Assembly: GCA_910586445.1 (NCBI GenBank)
Contig: CAJUHV010000036.1
Coordinates: 9,115-31,682, forward strand
Direction of reading: 5' to 3'
Origin: an uncultured Eubacterium sp.
GTDB lineage: Bacteria; Bacillota; Clostridia; Lachnospirales; Lachnospiraceae
DNA length: 22,568 nucleotides
Shown here: piece by piece, positions 14,045-22,397 of the stretch
Position numbering within the stretch: position 1 is the stretch's first letter
Layout of the letters: each line of letters begins with the position of its first letter
Made by a program: the position numbers and the translations under genes
The notes under the pieces: generated by a model
What the model was told of the DNA's origin: nothing
Seen by the model: the letters and a program-made list of their open reading frames with translations, nothing else
Database searches by the model: none

Positions 14045-14976
14045 GGACAGTCATATATTTAACGGTATTGTGCGTGTGCATGGCATGCTGCTGTATCGGG
14101 ATCAGTGTGTATTTTATCAGGAGGGAGAGAAGGCTGCTTGGACGCCTGCAGGATATGCTGGATCAGGCAGCCTTTGGTACGTTTGAAGATCATGACCTGA
14201 GCGAGTCGAAAATATCCATGCTGGAAAACAGCATGCAAAGCTATATTTGCAGCCGCCGGCTGGCGTATCAGGAGCTGCTGGAGCAGAACGAAAATATGCA
14301 GAAGCTTATATCAGACATTTCGCATCAGGCAGTCACTCCGGTGTCAAATGTGGTCTTATATTCGCAGCTTCTGGAAGAAGAGCTGCTGTCATCCGGGCCG
14401 GAGGGAGGCAGTGAAGAGGCAGTGCAGGGCATACGTGCTGTTTTGGATCAGGCAGGCAAGATCGATTTTTTTATCAGGCTGCTGGTGAAGGTGTCGAGGC
14501 TTGAAAAGGATATTATTACAGTAAAACCAAAAGAGCAGGGGATAGGAAGTGTGCTGTATGCTTTAAGGCAGCAGTTTATTTTAAAAGCAGAAGAAAAGCA
14601 TATTGAATATGAAGTGGAAGATTCAGATGCCACAGCTGTTTTTGACAGAAAGTGGACGATTGAAGCTGCTGCCAATCTTGTGGATAATGCGGTCAAATAT
14701 ACGCCGGAGGGTGGAAAAGTATCCGTAAATGTCGTGGCATACAGCATGTTTTTAAGGCTGGACGTTACAGATACCGGGATTGGAATCAATGAAAAAGAAC
14801 AGGGCAAAATATTTACAAGATTTTACCGTTCCGGCACGGTGCATGGTGAAATGGGAACAGGAATCGGACTGTATATAGCCAGGAAAGTTATGCGGATGCA
14901 GGATGGATATATGAAAGTCGCATCACAGGAGGGGAAAGGCAGTACATTTTCTTTGTTTTTAAAAAGGACTTGTTAA
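14038..14976 (+). CDS. Short-sensor histidine kinase with atypical H-box
   Basis: A 312-residue kinase, the same length as the kinase at 3252. One membrane segment (about 5-27) leaves almost no outside domain, so it probably senses through the ABC permease. The HisKA region has H96 in DISHQAVTPVSNV; the usual acidic or polar E/Q-L-K-T-P context is altered to Q-A-V-T-P. The ATPase domain is normal: N217 in NLVDNAVKYTPEGG, D245/G247 in DTGIGI and G-box GTGIGLY (273-279). Translation starts at an ATG that overlaps the regulator gene. It is expected to phosphorylate D51 of that regulator. Confidence 0.92.
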   Translation: MVRTVIYLTVLCVCMACCCIGISVYFIRRERRLLGRLQDMLDQAAFGTFEDHDLSESKISMLENSMQSYICSRRLAYQELLEQNENMQKLISDISHQAVTPVSNVVLYSQLLEEELLSSGPEGGSEEAVQGIRAVLDQAGKIDFFIRLLVKVSRLEKDIITVKPKEQGIGSVLYALRQQFILKAEEKHIEYEVEDSDATAVFDRKWTIEAAANLVDNAVKYTPEGGKVSVNVVAYSMFLRLDVTDTGIGINEKEQGKIFTRFYRSGTVHGEMGTGIGLYIARKVMRMQDGYMKVASQEGKGSTFSLFLKRTC

Positions 14977-15011
14977 AACAGCTTTAGTGCCGCATAGAGG
15001 CAGATCTAAAA

Positions 15012-15027
15012 TGTCACAAAAGTGATA
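15012..15027. promoter_or_regulatory. Candidate regulator-binding site upstream of the ABC genes
   Basis: TGTCAC-AAAA-GTGATA is an imperfect inverted repeat (five of six pairs) in the kinase-transporter gap. It resembles in form the spaced inverted repeats bound by regulators of peptide-sensing ABC modules. TATATT and TATAGT lie 20-40 bp downstream. Assignment to the 13382 regulator is inference. Confidence 0.3.
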
Positions 15028-15066
15028 CATTCTGGAGACCAGTCTGGTATATTCATATGGTATAGT

Positions 15067-15112
15067 CTGTATAACAGATGGGCGCAGCCAATCTGTTATA
15101 CAGGCTTTTTTC
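15067..15112 (+). terminator. Intrinsic terminator or attenuator before the ABC genes
   Basis: A 13-bp perfect stem, CTGTATAACAGAT (15067-15079) with its complement (15091-15103), is followed by GGC and T6. It can end the regulator/kinase transcript. If the transporter promoter lies upstream of it, it would instead act as an attenuator. Confidence 0.88.
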
Positions 15113-15134
15113 TGTGCCTGAGCTGCGCATTCAT

Positions 15135-15165
15135 TATGAAAGCAGATATGTATGAAAGCAGATAT
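15135..15165 (+). repeat. 16-bp period direct repeat before the ABC ATPase gene
   Basis: TATGAAAGCAGATAT occurs twice, at 15135-15149 and 15151-15165, one base apart. It lies between the terminator and the ATPase ribosome site. It may be a binding site or a simple duplication. Confidence 0.7.
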
Positions 15166-15209
15166 ATGTTTTGGCAGGGGGCAGAAAATTTTTTGAAGGA
15201 GGGAGCATT

Positions 15210-15872
15210 GTGACGATATTAGAAGCGAAAAATTTAAAGAAAGTGTATGGAAAGGGCGATACGGCAGTTCATGCGCTGGATGGGATCAATCTGACGATAC
15301 AAAGGGGCGAATTTACTGCAATAGTCGGAACATCAGGGAGCGGCAAGTCTACATTTTTAAATATGGCAGGGGGACTGGATGTACCTACAGGCGGCGAAGT
15401 AATTGTCGATGGAAAAAATCTGGCAGCACTGTCAGAACGTGAACTGACGATATTCAGACGCCGGAAAATAGGCTTTATATTTCAGCAGTACAACCTGATT
15501 CCGATGTTAAACGTATATGAAAATATGATACTGCCGCTGAAGCTGGACGGCAGGAAAGCAGACCGGGCCTACATATGTGAGATCATAGACGCGCTCGGCC
15601 TGGGCAGCAGGTTAAAAAATCTGCCGAATCAGCTGTCGGGAGGACAGCAGCAGAGAGCTGCGATCGCAAGGGCACTTGTGACAAAGCCGGCGGTCGTGCT
15701 GGCGGATGAACCGACTGGAAATCTGGATTCAGCAACCAGCCAGGATGTGCTTGGGCTGCTTAAAATAACAAGCACGAGGTTTCACCAGACGATTATTATG
15801 ATCACGCATAATGAGGAAATCGCACAGTTAGCCGAGCGCATTATACGAATCGAAGACGGCAGGATTGTATAG
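15210..15872 (+). CDS. ABC exporter ATP-binding protein (MacB/LolD/BceA type)
   Basis: A 220-residue ATPase with all nucleotide-binding motifs: Walker A GTSGSGKST (40-48), Q-loop FIFQQYN, signature LSGGQQQR, Walker B VVLADEPTGNLD and switch histidine in MITHNEE. The DEPTGNLD form is typical of ATPases paired with FtsX-type permeases. I use GTG at 15210 as start because GAAGGAGGGA precedes it; a TTG at 15171 would include the ribosome site. It powers the permease encoded 63 bp downstream. The likely role is removal of, or resistance to, an envelope-targeting compound, by analogy with similar modules. Confidence 0.95.
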   Translation: MTILEAKNLKKVYGKGDTAVHALDGINLTIQRGEFTAIVGTSGSGKSTFLNMAGGLDVPTGGEVIVDGKNLAALSERELTIFRRRKIGFIFQQYNLIPMLNVYENMILPLKLDGRKADRAYICEIIDALGLGSRLKNLPNQLSGGQQQRAAIARALVTKPAVVLADEPTGNLDSATSQDVLGLLKITSTRFHQTIIMITHNEEIAQLAERIIRIEDGRIV

Positions 15873-15935
15873 AGGACTCAGACATGCTCTGGAAGTGAAC
15901 CCACAGGGACTTTATATTTAAGAGAGGATTTGGAA

Positions 15936-18512
15936 ATGGAAAAAGAAGACAGAATCATGCTGCATAGAAGGTTTTTGTTTTTTTATAAAAAAGACACGCT
16001 GGCTTTGTTTTTCAGCTTTGTATTAACCTTTATGCTGTCAGCTGCCATGCTTGTGCTGATACATACAAACCACAGGACGGAAAATATCGAGTATAAGACG
16101 ATGTTTACGCCGTCAGACTGCCGGATCGAGGGCCTGACCGATCAGCAGGCAGAGCAGTTAAAGGCAGAACAGATAAAGGCGGACACAGATATCAGCCATC
16201 TGGCATTTCAAGCCGAGGTGCCCGGCGAATGCAGCAGAAACGGAAAAAGCTTTTATATGCACAAGGGGGATGAGGCCTATATTACCCTGATGGCAAAGGT
16301 TATGCTGGGCGAGCTGCCAAAAGCGCAGGATGAAATAGCAGCAGAAAAATGGGTGCTGCTGAATCTGGGCGTTGAACCAAAGATCGGGCAGGCGTTTGAG
16401 CTGCAGGACAGCAATGGTGATATCCGGTCTGTGAAGGTATCAGGAATTTTGTCAGATATGAGGGGAAATGTGGATTACGGCGTATTAAATCTGTATGCAG
16501 CGCAAAATCAGGAAGAACAGGTGCAGCATACGGCGTATATTACGTTAAAAGAGGACACAGCATACGATGATTTTATAAAAAAGGTGCGCAGGGAACTGGA
16601 AATTTCCGGGAAACAGATCAGGGCATGCCCGGCAAGAGAAGATTTTAAGGAGCTTTACCGTATCGATATACAGGTGATGAGCGTGATTTTATTTGTGTGT
16701 CTTGTAGTATTTTGCGGCATATATAAAATTGTACTGGCAGCAAGGGAGAAGCAGTACGGGATACTGCGGGCGCTCGGCATGAAATGCGGGCAGATGTATG
16801 GCATGATTTTATTAGAACTGTATCAGGTGTTTGCCTTTGGAGCACTGGCGGGTACAGCAGCAGGGATTTTTGCGGCATGGGTGACTGCACGCATTTCAAA
16901 AGACGCGGGTACAGTCGTATATTTATATAATGAAAGCGTAACTTATCATCTGGTCATACCAGCCTGGCAGATTGCGGGATGTATATTTGTGATGGCCGTT
17001 CTGACAGGCCTGGCAGGCTGTATGACAGGCAGGCGGATTATAAGGCAGCCCGTAGTAGAAACGATTTCAGGTGCGGCGCAGGATCGGGGCAGCTGCCTGC
17101 ATATTCCGGGCATCAGCGCTAAGGCAGGAAAAATGCAGACGCTGCTTGCATTGAGCGGCAATTATATCTTTAAAAATATAAAGCTGAGCCTGTTTGTAAC
17201 AGCTACGATCTGTACCGGCATTACATTATTTACTGCGCTGGCATATAAGGCGGCAGCACTTAGGACATACCGTGAGGACACAAAAGAATTATGGTATTTA
17301 AACGGGCAGTATGAAATGAGCATGCAGGGATTTCACAGCCCATATCACGGCGTTCCAAGACAGGATATAGAAAAAATACGCAGCCTAAAAGGTGTAAAGG
17401 ATGTAAAAACTTCGGCAGGAATGCTGGTGCGCGTAATAGATGAAGACGGTGTGGACAGAGATGATGCGTATTACGAGCAGATGAATGCGTCCATGAAAAA
17501 ATACAATGGCTATGAGCTGCGCGGATATGACGGAGAGCACCAGATTTATAAGACGTCGTTTTTTGGTTATAATGAAAGCGCATTGAAAGAGCTGGAAAAA
17601 TATGTCATTTCCGGCAGCTTTGATCCAGAGCATATCAAAGAGGATGAAATTATACTGGCGGTACTAAGTATGGATGACCGGAAAGAAGATGACATTGCAG
17701 GATGGTATAAGGACGGCAGGAGATTGATGGACTACCATGCAGGCGATCAGATCACAATGAAATACCGTGCAGACTTTCAGACAGACAGCCTGTCCTATGA
17801 GACTTTGACGGATTCCGGCAGGTACATTTCTAAAACATACACAGTAGCTGCCGTCGTATCCTTTGATTATATACGCAGCTGCAATCGAAACGATCTGTAT
17901 CCGCTTATGATTACAAGCGACCAGCATATGCAGAAGATCGTGCCGGACGGCTGTTTCCAGTGCATTTATATCGATACGGACAAAGACCTGACAGCGGAAG
18001 GGCAGGAAGAGCTGGAACGGGAGCTGATCCGTATCGGTGCAGAAAGTGACGAAGTATCCACGCGCAGCCTTGCGGGCAATATAAAACAGAACGAGATGTT
18101 TTACCGCAAGCAGATGGTTTATGTATACGGCACCGCCATTACGGCCCTGATACTGATTTTAATAAATATGGCAAATAATATCAGATACCGCATGTATGTA
18201 CGGACGCGTGAAATCTGTATGCTGCGTGCCGTAGGAATGAGCGTGGCAATGGCCAGGGAGCTGTTTTTTATAGAAAATGCAGTGCTTGGGATTGTATCGG
18301 CAGTTTTCGCGTATTTCTGCTCAAAGCCGGTATTGCGCTATCTGTACAAGATATCAGACCTTAAATTATACGGACATAAATTTGCATATGATTATCCTGC
18401 GTTTTTTGCAGTCTCTGCCGCGGCAGTCGCCATATGCATGGTGCTGTCAGCAGATCTATTAAAGGCATGGAAAACAAGGCAGCTGGCCGAGGCGGTCGGG
18501 AAAGCGGATTAA
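15936..18512 (+). CDS. FtsX/MacB-type ABC transporter permease
   Basis: An 858-residue permease. One N-terminal helix (about 18-40) is followed by a roughly 200-residue outside lobe. Then come three helices containing REKQYGILRALGMKCGQ, a helix near 410-432, a second large outside domain, and a C-terminal FtsX block with REICMLRAVGMSVAMAREL. This duplicated FtsX layout matches the permease ending at 2528, which carries an additional 18-residue repeat in the first lobe. The start is ATG 15936 with GAGAGG eight bases upstream; ATG 15957 is an alternative. It works with the ATPase at 15210. The regulator and kinase upstream complete a sensing-and-export unit. Confidence 0.93.
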   Translation: MEKEDRIMLHRRFLFFYKKDTLALFFSFVLTFMLSAAMLVLIHTNHRTENIEYKTMFTPSDCRIEGLTDQQAEQLKAEQIKADTDISHLAFQAEVPGECSRNGKSFYMHKGDEAYITLMAKVMLGELPKAQDEIAAEKWVLLNLGVEPKIGQAFELQDSNGDIRSVKVSGILSDMRGNVDYGVLNLYAAQNQEEQVQHTAYITLKEDTAYDDFIKKVRRELEISGKQIRACPAREDFKELYRIDIQVMSVILFVCLVVFCGIYKIVLAAREKQYGILRALGMKCGQMYGMILLELYQVFAFGALAGTAAGIFAAWVTARISKDAGTVVYLYNESVTYHLVIPAWQIAGCIFVMAVLTGLAGCMTGRRIIRQPVVETISGAAQDRGSCLHIPGISAKAGKMQTLLALSGNYIFKNIKLSLFVTATICTGITLFTALAYKAAALRTYREDTKELWYLNGQYEMSMQGFHSPYHGVPRQDIEKIRSLKGVKDVKTSAGMLVRVIDEDGVDRDDAYYEQMNASMKKYNGYELRGYDGEHQIYKTSFFGYNESALKELEKYVISGSFDPEHIKEDEIILAVLSMDDRKEDDIAGWYKDGRRLMDYHAGDQITMKYRADFQTDSLSYETLTDSGRYISKTYTVAAVVSFDYIRSCNRNDLYPLMITSDQHMQKIVPDGCFQCIYIDTDKDLTAEGQEELERELIRIGAESDEVSTRSLAGNIKQNEMFYRKQMVYVYGTAITALILILINMANNIRYRMYVRTREICMLRAVGMSVAMARELFFIENAVLGIVSAVFAYFCSKPVLRYLYKISDLKLYGHKFAYDYPAFFAVSAAAVAICMVLSADLLKAWKTRQLAEAVGKAD

Positions 18513-18545
18513 ATGAAATCATTTGGCTGTTTTTGCTAAAAGTAT

Positions 18546-18573
18546 GCTGTTTTTTCTAACAGAGCGTTTTTTT
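18546..18573 (+). terminator. Weak intrinsic terminator after the permease gene
   Basis: GCTGTT pairs with AACAG-A-GC (one bulge) around a short T-rich loop and is followed by G and T7 (18567-18573). The stem is short, so some read-through to the next gene is possible. Confidence 0.5.
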
Positions 18574-18624
18574 GTATGTTATTATATAGCAAAACCTGTA
18601 GTAAAAAGCAAAAAGGAGAAAAGT

Positions 18625-19410
18625 ATGGCTGAATTATGTTTAAAAGTATTGGATGGGAATTACAAAACACTTGCAGTAAGCAGGGGAGAGGGTGAGGCAT
18701 GTATCGTTTTTTCACAGGAATATAAAGAGGGAGACATGATCCTTTTTGAGGCATCGCAGCAGGGCACGCATATATGGCTTCAGCTGGATGATGCTTTGGG
18801 AAAATCGCTCGTCTATGTAACAGGAATGGCCGCCTATCAGATTCCTTTTGGAAATAAGCGGATCAACCTGTCTCCAAAAGCATTTTCGGGTACGAAGCAC
18901 CTGATCTGTGCAAGAGAGGCAAAAGACTACGAGGTGGCAGCATACCGCAATCTTGCCGTCAATGTATGCGACCAGAGCGAGGCGCGCAATATTTTTCCGC
19001 ATGCGCAGGCGAATGTGGAGACAAGGGGAGAAGCTGTGTTTGCAGCCCAGAATGCGATTGACGGCGTGACAGTGACCTCATGCCATGGAGAATGGCCGTA
19101 CGGGTCGTGGGGAATTAATAAGCAGGATGATGCAGAGATCAAAATTGACTTTGGCAGGGAAGTTGAGGCGGATCGGATCATTATGTATACAAGGGCTGAT
19201 TTTCCGCATGATAACTGGTGGAAACAGGTATCCTTTTCGTTTTCTGACGGCAGCAGTTTTGAATGGGAGCTTCAGAAAAAGGATAATCCGCATGAGATTG
19301 TTTTTGAACAAAAACGCATATCCTGGCTGAAGCTGCATGATATGAAAAAATCCGATGAGCCGTCTCAGTTTCCGGCGCTGACCCAGATCGAAGTGTATGG
19401 GCGGATGTAA
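18625..19410 (+). CDS. Discoidin (F5/8 type C, CBM32-like) domain protein
   Basis: A 261-residue protein with no signal peptide or membrane helix. The N-terminal 120 residues are a beta-rich domain (LCLKVLDGNYKTLAVSRGEG) that I cannot name. The C-terminal half (about 120-261) resembles a galactose-binding/discoidin fold: AAQNAIDGVTVTSCHGEWPY, then SWGINKQDDAEIKIDFGREV, then DRIIMYTRADFPHDNWW, ending LTQIEVYGRM. Such domains bind sugars, but without export this one would act in the cytoplasm, or its role is not sugar binding. The start is ATG 18625 with AAAAGGAGAAAAGT before it; the frame extends upstream to 18523 without a ribosome site. No partner genes are adjacent, and it appears to be a single-gene unit. 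Confidence 0.75.
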   Translation: MAELCLKVLDGNYKTLAVSRGEGEACIVFSQEYKEGDMILFEASQQGTHIWLQLDDALGKSLVYVTGMAAYQIPFGNKRINLSPKAFSGTKHLICAREAKDYEVAAYRNLAVNVCDQSEARNIFPHAQANVETRGEAVFAAQNAIDGVTVTSCHGEWPYGSWGINKQDDAEIKIDFGREVEADRIIMYTRADFPHDNWWKQVSFSFSDGSSFEWELQKKDNPHEIVFEQKRISWLKLHDMKKSDEPSQFPALTQIEVYGRM

Positions 19411-19493
19411 TGTCTGGAGCGTGTGGCTTTTTGGGAATATAATTTGTTTGGTAGAAATTGAAAAGGGCCCTTGAGGGGGCAGGAGCTTTGATG

Positions 19494-19534
19494 GGAAAAC
19501 CGTTCTGTGTGTGCAGGACGGTTTTTCCTTTTTG
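19494..19534 (+). terminator. Intrinsic terminator after the discoidin-domain gene
   Basis: GGAAAA-CCGTTCTG pairs with CAG-GACGG-TTTTTCC with minor mismatches, followed by a T-rich tract. It lies about 85 bp after the stop at 19410. A palindromic AAGGGCCCTT lies just before it at about 19463. Confidence 0.75.
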
Positions 19535-19567
19535 GAACCATCGGCTCATAAGCCAAAACAGAACACC

Positions 19568-19604
19568 TTGACATTTTGACAGTTTTCAGTTAGTATTTAT
19601 ATAT
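19568..19604 (+). promoter_or_regulatory. Overlapping promoters for the DUF969/DUF979 operon
   Basis: A perfect TTGACA (19568-19573) is followed after 17 bp by TAGTAT (19591-19596). A second perfect TTGACA (19576-19581) has TATATA at 19598-19603, 16 bp on. The start codon is about 60 bp downstream. Which one is used cannot be told from sequence. Confidence 0.65.
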
Positions 19605-19660
19605 TGTTTTGTGAAAATTTAACATGATTTAAAGAAGAAATAACAGAAGGGTGGAATTTT

Positions 19661-20329
19661 ATGGAGATCATCAAACTATTAGGTATCGTAATTGTAATTG
19701 TCGGTTTTACGCTCAAGCTGGATTCGATACTTATTATTGTAGCAGCAGTCATTGCTACCGGCATTGTCGGCGGACTCAGTCCGGTCGAGCTTTTGGAAAC
19801 ATTGGGCAGCAATTTTGTTGCGAATAGGAATATGGCTATCTTTATTATTATTATGCTTGTAACTGGAACTCTGGAGCGGAACGGCCTGCGGGAAGCGGCG
19901 GCTGCGCTGATTGGGAAATTCAAAGGAGCGACATCCGGCCTTGTGATCGGGATCTATGGCGTGATGCGGGCAGTATTTGCCTCATTTAATGTTGGGTTTG
20001 GCGGTGTGGCAGGGTTTGTGCGTCCGGTAATTATGCCGATGGCGGAAGGCGCGATCACTGCGCAGGGCAAAAAGCCGCATGAAGAGCATATGGAAGAATT
20101 AAAAGGCATGGCTGCGGGCATGGAAAATGTGACGTGGTTTTTTGGACAGGTGCTGTTTGTCGGCGGTTCGGGTGCGATTTTAGTGCAGAATACGCTGGCA
20201 GGGCTTGGATATGAGGTGGAGCTGGGAGCGCTGGCAGCGGTGGAAATACCGGTCTGCATTACTGCTACAGTACTTACGATTATTTTTTATTATGTAAAAG
20301 ACAGGTATCTGCTGAAAAAATATTATTAA
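19661..20329 (+). CDS. DUF969 family membrane protein, predicted transporter subunit
   Basis: A 222-residue multi-pass membrane protein. It begins EIIKLLGIVIVIVGFTLKLD and contains FNVGFGGVAGFVRPVIMPMAEG and NVTWFFGQVLFVGGSGAILV, conserved stretches of DUF969. The DUF969 and DUF979 proteins occur as neighbours and together look like two halves of an ion-transporter-superfamily permease. From memory, such pairs are often found near peptidase or pyroglutamate genes, which suits amino-acid or peptide-derived substrates; the actual substrate is unproven. GAAGGGTGG precedes the ATG. It is the first gene of a three-gene operon. Confidence 0.85.
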   Translation: MEIIKLLGIVIVIVGFTLKLDSILIIVAAVIATGIVGGLSPVELLETLGSNFVANRNMAIFIIIMLVTGTLERNGLREAAAALIGKFKGATSGLVIGIYGVMRAVFASFNVGFGGVAGFVRPVIMPMAEGAITAQGKKPHEEHMEELKGMAAGMENVTWFFGQVLFVGGSGAILVQNTLAGLGYEVELGALAAVEIPVCITATVLTIIFYYVKDRYLLKKYY

Positions 20330-20370
20330 TGCTATAAATAAAGATGAATAAATATGAAGGAGGAAAAGTC

Positions 20371-21324
20371 ATGAGCTTTTTTTTCGATCCTGAGGTTGCA
20401 ATGAGCAATAAGCTGATGGAAGTTATTTATATTTTCATAGGGCTTATGGTTATTTATACAGCTGTTAAAAATTTAAGAGATCCAGAGAATCCAAACCGTA
20501 TTGGTACCTTTTCTTTTTGGTTTGTGCTTGGCATTTTGATCGCACTGGGACGCTGGCTGCCGTCGGTGCTGAGCGGCGTACTTGTGCTGGTGATGTGTGT
20601 GCCTGCTATACTGCATAAGGTGAAAAAGGGAAAGACCGATGCTCCGACAAAGGCGGAAACGCAGGCAGCGTTTTCATCTATCGGCATGAAAATTTTTATA
20701 CCGGCCCTAAGTATCGGCGTGTTTGCCGTTGGGGCAGCGCTTACGACGAACACGCTTGGATTCAGCGCATTAAACGGGGTTGCAATCGGCGTATTTGTGG
20801 CAGCAGCATTTTTGATTGCGTTTAATAAAAAGACTACACCTGTGACGCTTTTGAATGATTCTGAGCGTATGCTGTCAACCGTAGGGCCTTTGTCTATGCT
20901 TCCGATGCTGCTGGCTTGTCTGGGTGCGGTGTTTACGGCTGCAGGCGTGGGTGATGTAGTGGCAATGATGGTAGAACGCATTATTCCGGCAGGAAATGTA
21001 AATATCGGCATAATCGTTTATGCACTCGGAATGATGCTTTTTACTATGATTATGGGCAATGGATTTGCTGCTATTACGGTTATGACTGTCGGGATCGGCG
21101 GGCCGTTTGTACTGGCATATGGTGCAAATCCGGTTGTAATCGGCATGCTGGCACTGACATGCGGATTCTGCGGTACGCTCTGTACGCCTATGGCTGCCAA
21201 TTTTAATACGGTGCCGGTTGCGCTGCTGAATATGAAAAAACAGTTTGGTGTTATTAAAAACCAGGTACCTATAGCAGTCATTATGATCATTGTCCAGATT
21301 GTCATGATGATTATGCTCAAATAG
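20371..21324 (+). CDS. DUF979 family membrane protein, predicted transporter subunit
   Basis: A 317-residue membrane protein with about eight to ten hydrophobic segments. Family-like stretches are VGPLSMLPMLLACLGAVFTAAG, shortened here in its ends, MGNGFAAITVMTVGIGGPFV and GFCGTLCTPMAANFNTVPVA. The start is ATG 20371 because GAAGGAGGAAAAGTC lies directly before it; an ATG at 20344 would place the ribosome site inside the coding region. It is the second half of the putative two-subunit transporter with the gene at 19661, 41 bp upstream, and is followed 8 bp later by a peptidase-like gene. Confidence 0.85.
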   Translation: MSFFFDPEVAMSNKLMEVIYIFIGLMVIYTAVKNLRDPENPNRIGTFSFWFVLGILIALGRWLPSVLSGVLVLVMCVPAILHKVKKGKTDAPTKAETQAAFSSIGMKIFIPALSIGVFAVGAALTTNTLGFSALNGVAIGVFVAAAFLIAFNKKTTPVTLLNDSERMLSTVGPLSMLPMLLACLGAVFTAAGVGDVVAMMVERIIPAGNVNIGIIVYALGMMLFTMIMGNGFAAITVMTVGIGGPFVLAYGANPVVIGMLALTCGFCGTLCTPMAANFNTVPVALLNMKKQFGVIKNQVPIAVIMIIVQIVMMIMLK

Positions 21325-21332
21325 CGGATGCT

Positions 21333-22319
21333 ATGAATATACAGCACGGCGCAGAAATTATTATCCGCGACTGGATAAGGCTGCGGGGAAGGGAGCGGCT
21401 GCTGATTGTATCAAGCAGGCGTTATTTAAAGGAAACAGAGGCACTTAAACAGGCAGCAGAGCGCATAAGCAGGCATGTGGAGCTTTTAATGCTGGACGAA
21501 CTGTCTATGTATGTAGGAACGTATTTTAATGAGCGTGAGGAGGCTTTTGATGCTTACGATGCAGTGATTGGTGCGGCGGAATATTCACTGATTACGACAA
21601 AAGCGGTGAAACGCGCAGTATCCCGCAGGAAAAGGTTTCTTTCCCTGCCGCTTAGTACAAACGACGGTACTTCTATGCTGGCTTATGATTTTTTGCGTGT
21701 CGATACAGCAAAAAGTAAAATTATGGCGACCTCGATGCTGGATTATTACCGTTCTGCTAGCAAAATTAATATTAAAACATCACTCGGAACAGATCTGCAG
21801 CTTAGCATAAAAGGCAGGAAAGCAGGATTTTTCAACGGCTGCTGCCGGGATGGAAAGGGGCTGTCTTCGGCAAGCGTAGAGGTCTATGTTTCGGTTGTGG
21901 AAAACTGCACGCAGGGTACATTTGTACTGGATGGTTCGATGGGATATATCGGTACCGTCAAAAGTCCGGTAGCAATAAGCCTCTGTGGAGGAAAGATTAC
22001 AGAGATCGAAAATAATGAGAGCGGGCGGAAATTAAAAGATTATATCAACCGTTTTGAAGATGCGCGGATGTATACGGCTTCGGAATTTGGCATAGGGCTG
22101 AATACATATGCACGCTGTCTGGGAAGGTGTTATATCGAAGATGAATCTGCCTATGGCACATTTCATATCGGCTTTGGCAGGAATATTGCATTAGGCGGCG
22201 TGCAGGATGCGGTCGGCCATTTTGACCTTGTGGCACATAATGCGGATATCTATGTAGATAACCAGATGATTATGGAGCAGGGAAGGATTACAATTTTAGA
22301 ACCGCATATCTATATTTAA
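21333..22319 (+). CDS. M29-like aminopeptidase / metal-dependent hydrolase
   Basis: A 328-residue cytoplasmic protein with the metal-binding pattern of the M29 aminopeptidase group and its NicX-type relatives: E183 in SASVEVYVSV, E251 in ASEFGIGLN, E269 in IEDESAYG, H278 in GTFHIGFG, then H296 and D298 in VGHFDLV. The order and spacing fit a two-metal site near the C-terminus. It is shorter than classical M29 enzymes (about 370-410), so the substrate and even peptidase activity are open. The ATG is 8 bp after the DUF979 stop, with only a weak ribosome site, which suggests coupled translation. Context: cleavage of a peptide or amino-acid derivative imported by the DUF969/DUF979 pair. Confidence 0.75.
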   Translation: MNIQHGAEIIIRDWIRLRGRERLLIVSSRRYLKETEALKQAAERISRHVELLMLDELSMYVGTYFNEREEAFDAYDAVIGAAEYSLITTKAVKRAVSRRKRFLSLPLSTNDGTSMLAYDFLRVDTAKSKIMATSMLDYYRSASKINIKTSLGTDLQLSIKGRKAGFFNGCCRDGKGLSSASVEVYVSVVENCTQGTFVLDGSMGYIGTVKSPVAISLCGGKITEIENNESGRKLKDYINRFEDARMYTASEFGIGLNTYARCLGRCYIEDESAYGTFHIGFGRNIALGGVQDAVGHFDLVAHNADIYVDNQMIMEQGRITILEPHIYI

Positions 22320-22397
22320 GTGTATGGCTGCTTAGTTGCTGATCGTTCATAGAATCTATTTTTGGTGAGTTTAAGAAGAAAACGGAAACCAAAGTTT

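Noticed and set aside
18523..18624. N-terminal extension of the discoidin-domain protein from 18523
   Set aside because: It would translate through the terminator region and lacks a ribosome site, while ATG 18625 has a strong one.
19416..19445. Another tip of the repeat element (GGAGCGTGTGGCTTTTTGGG)
   Set aside because: Only GAGCGTGT and a T-run match; the rest diverges, so it is best treated as chance.
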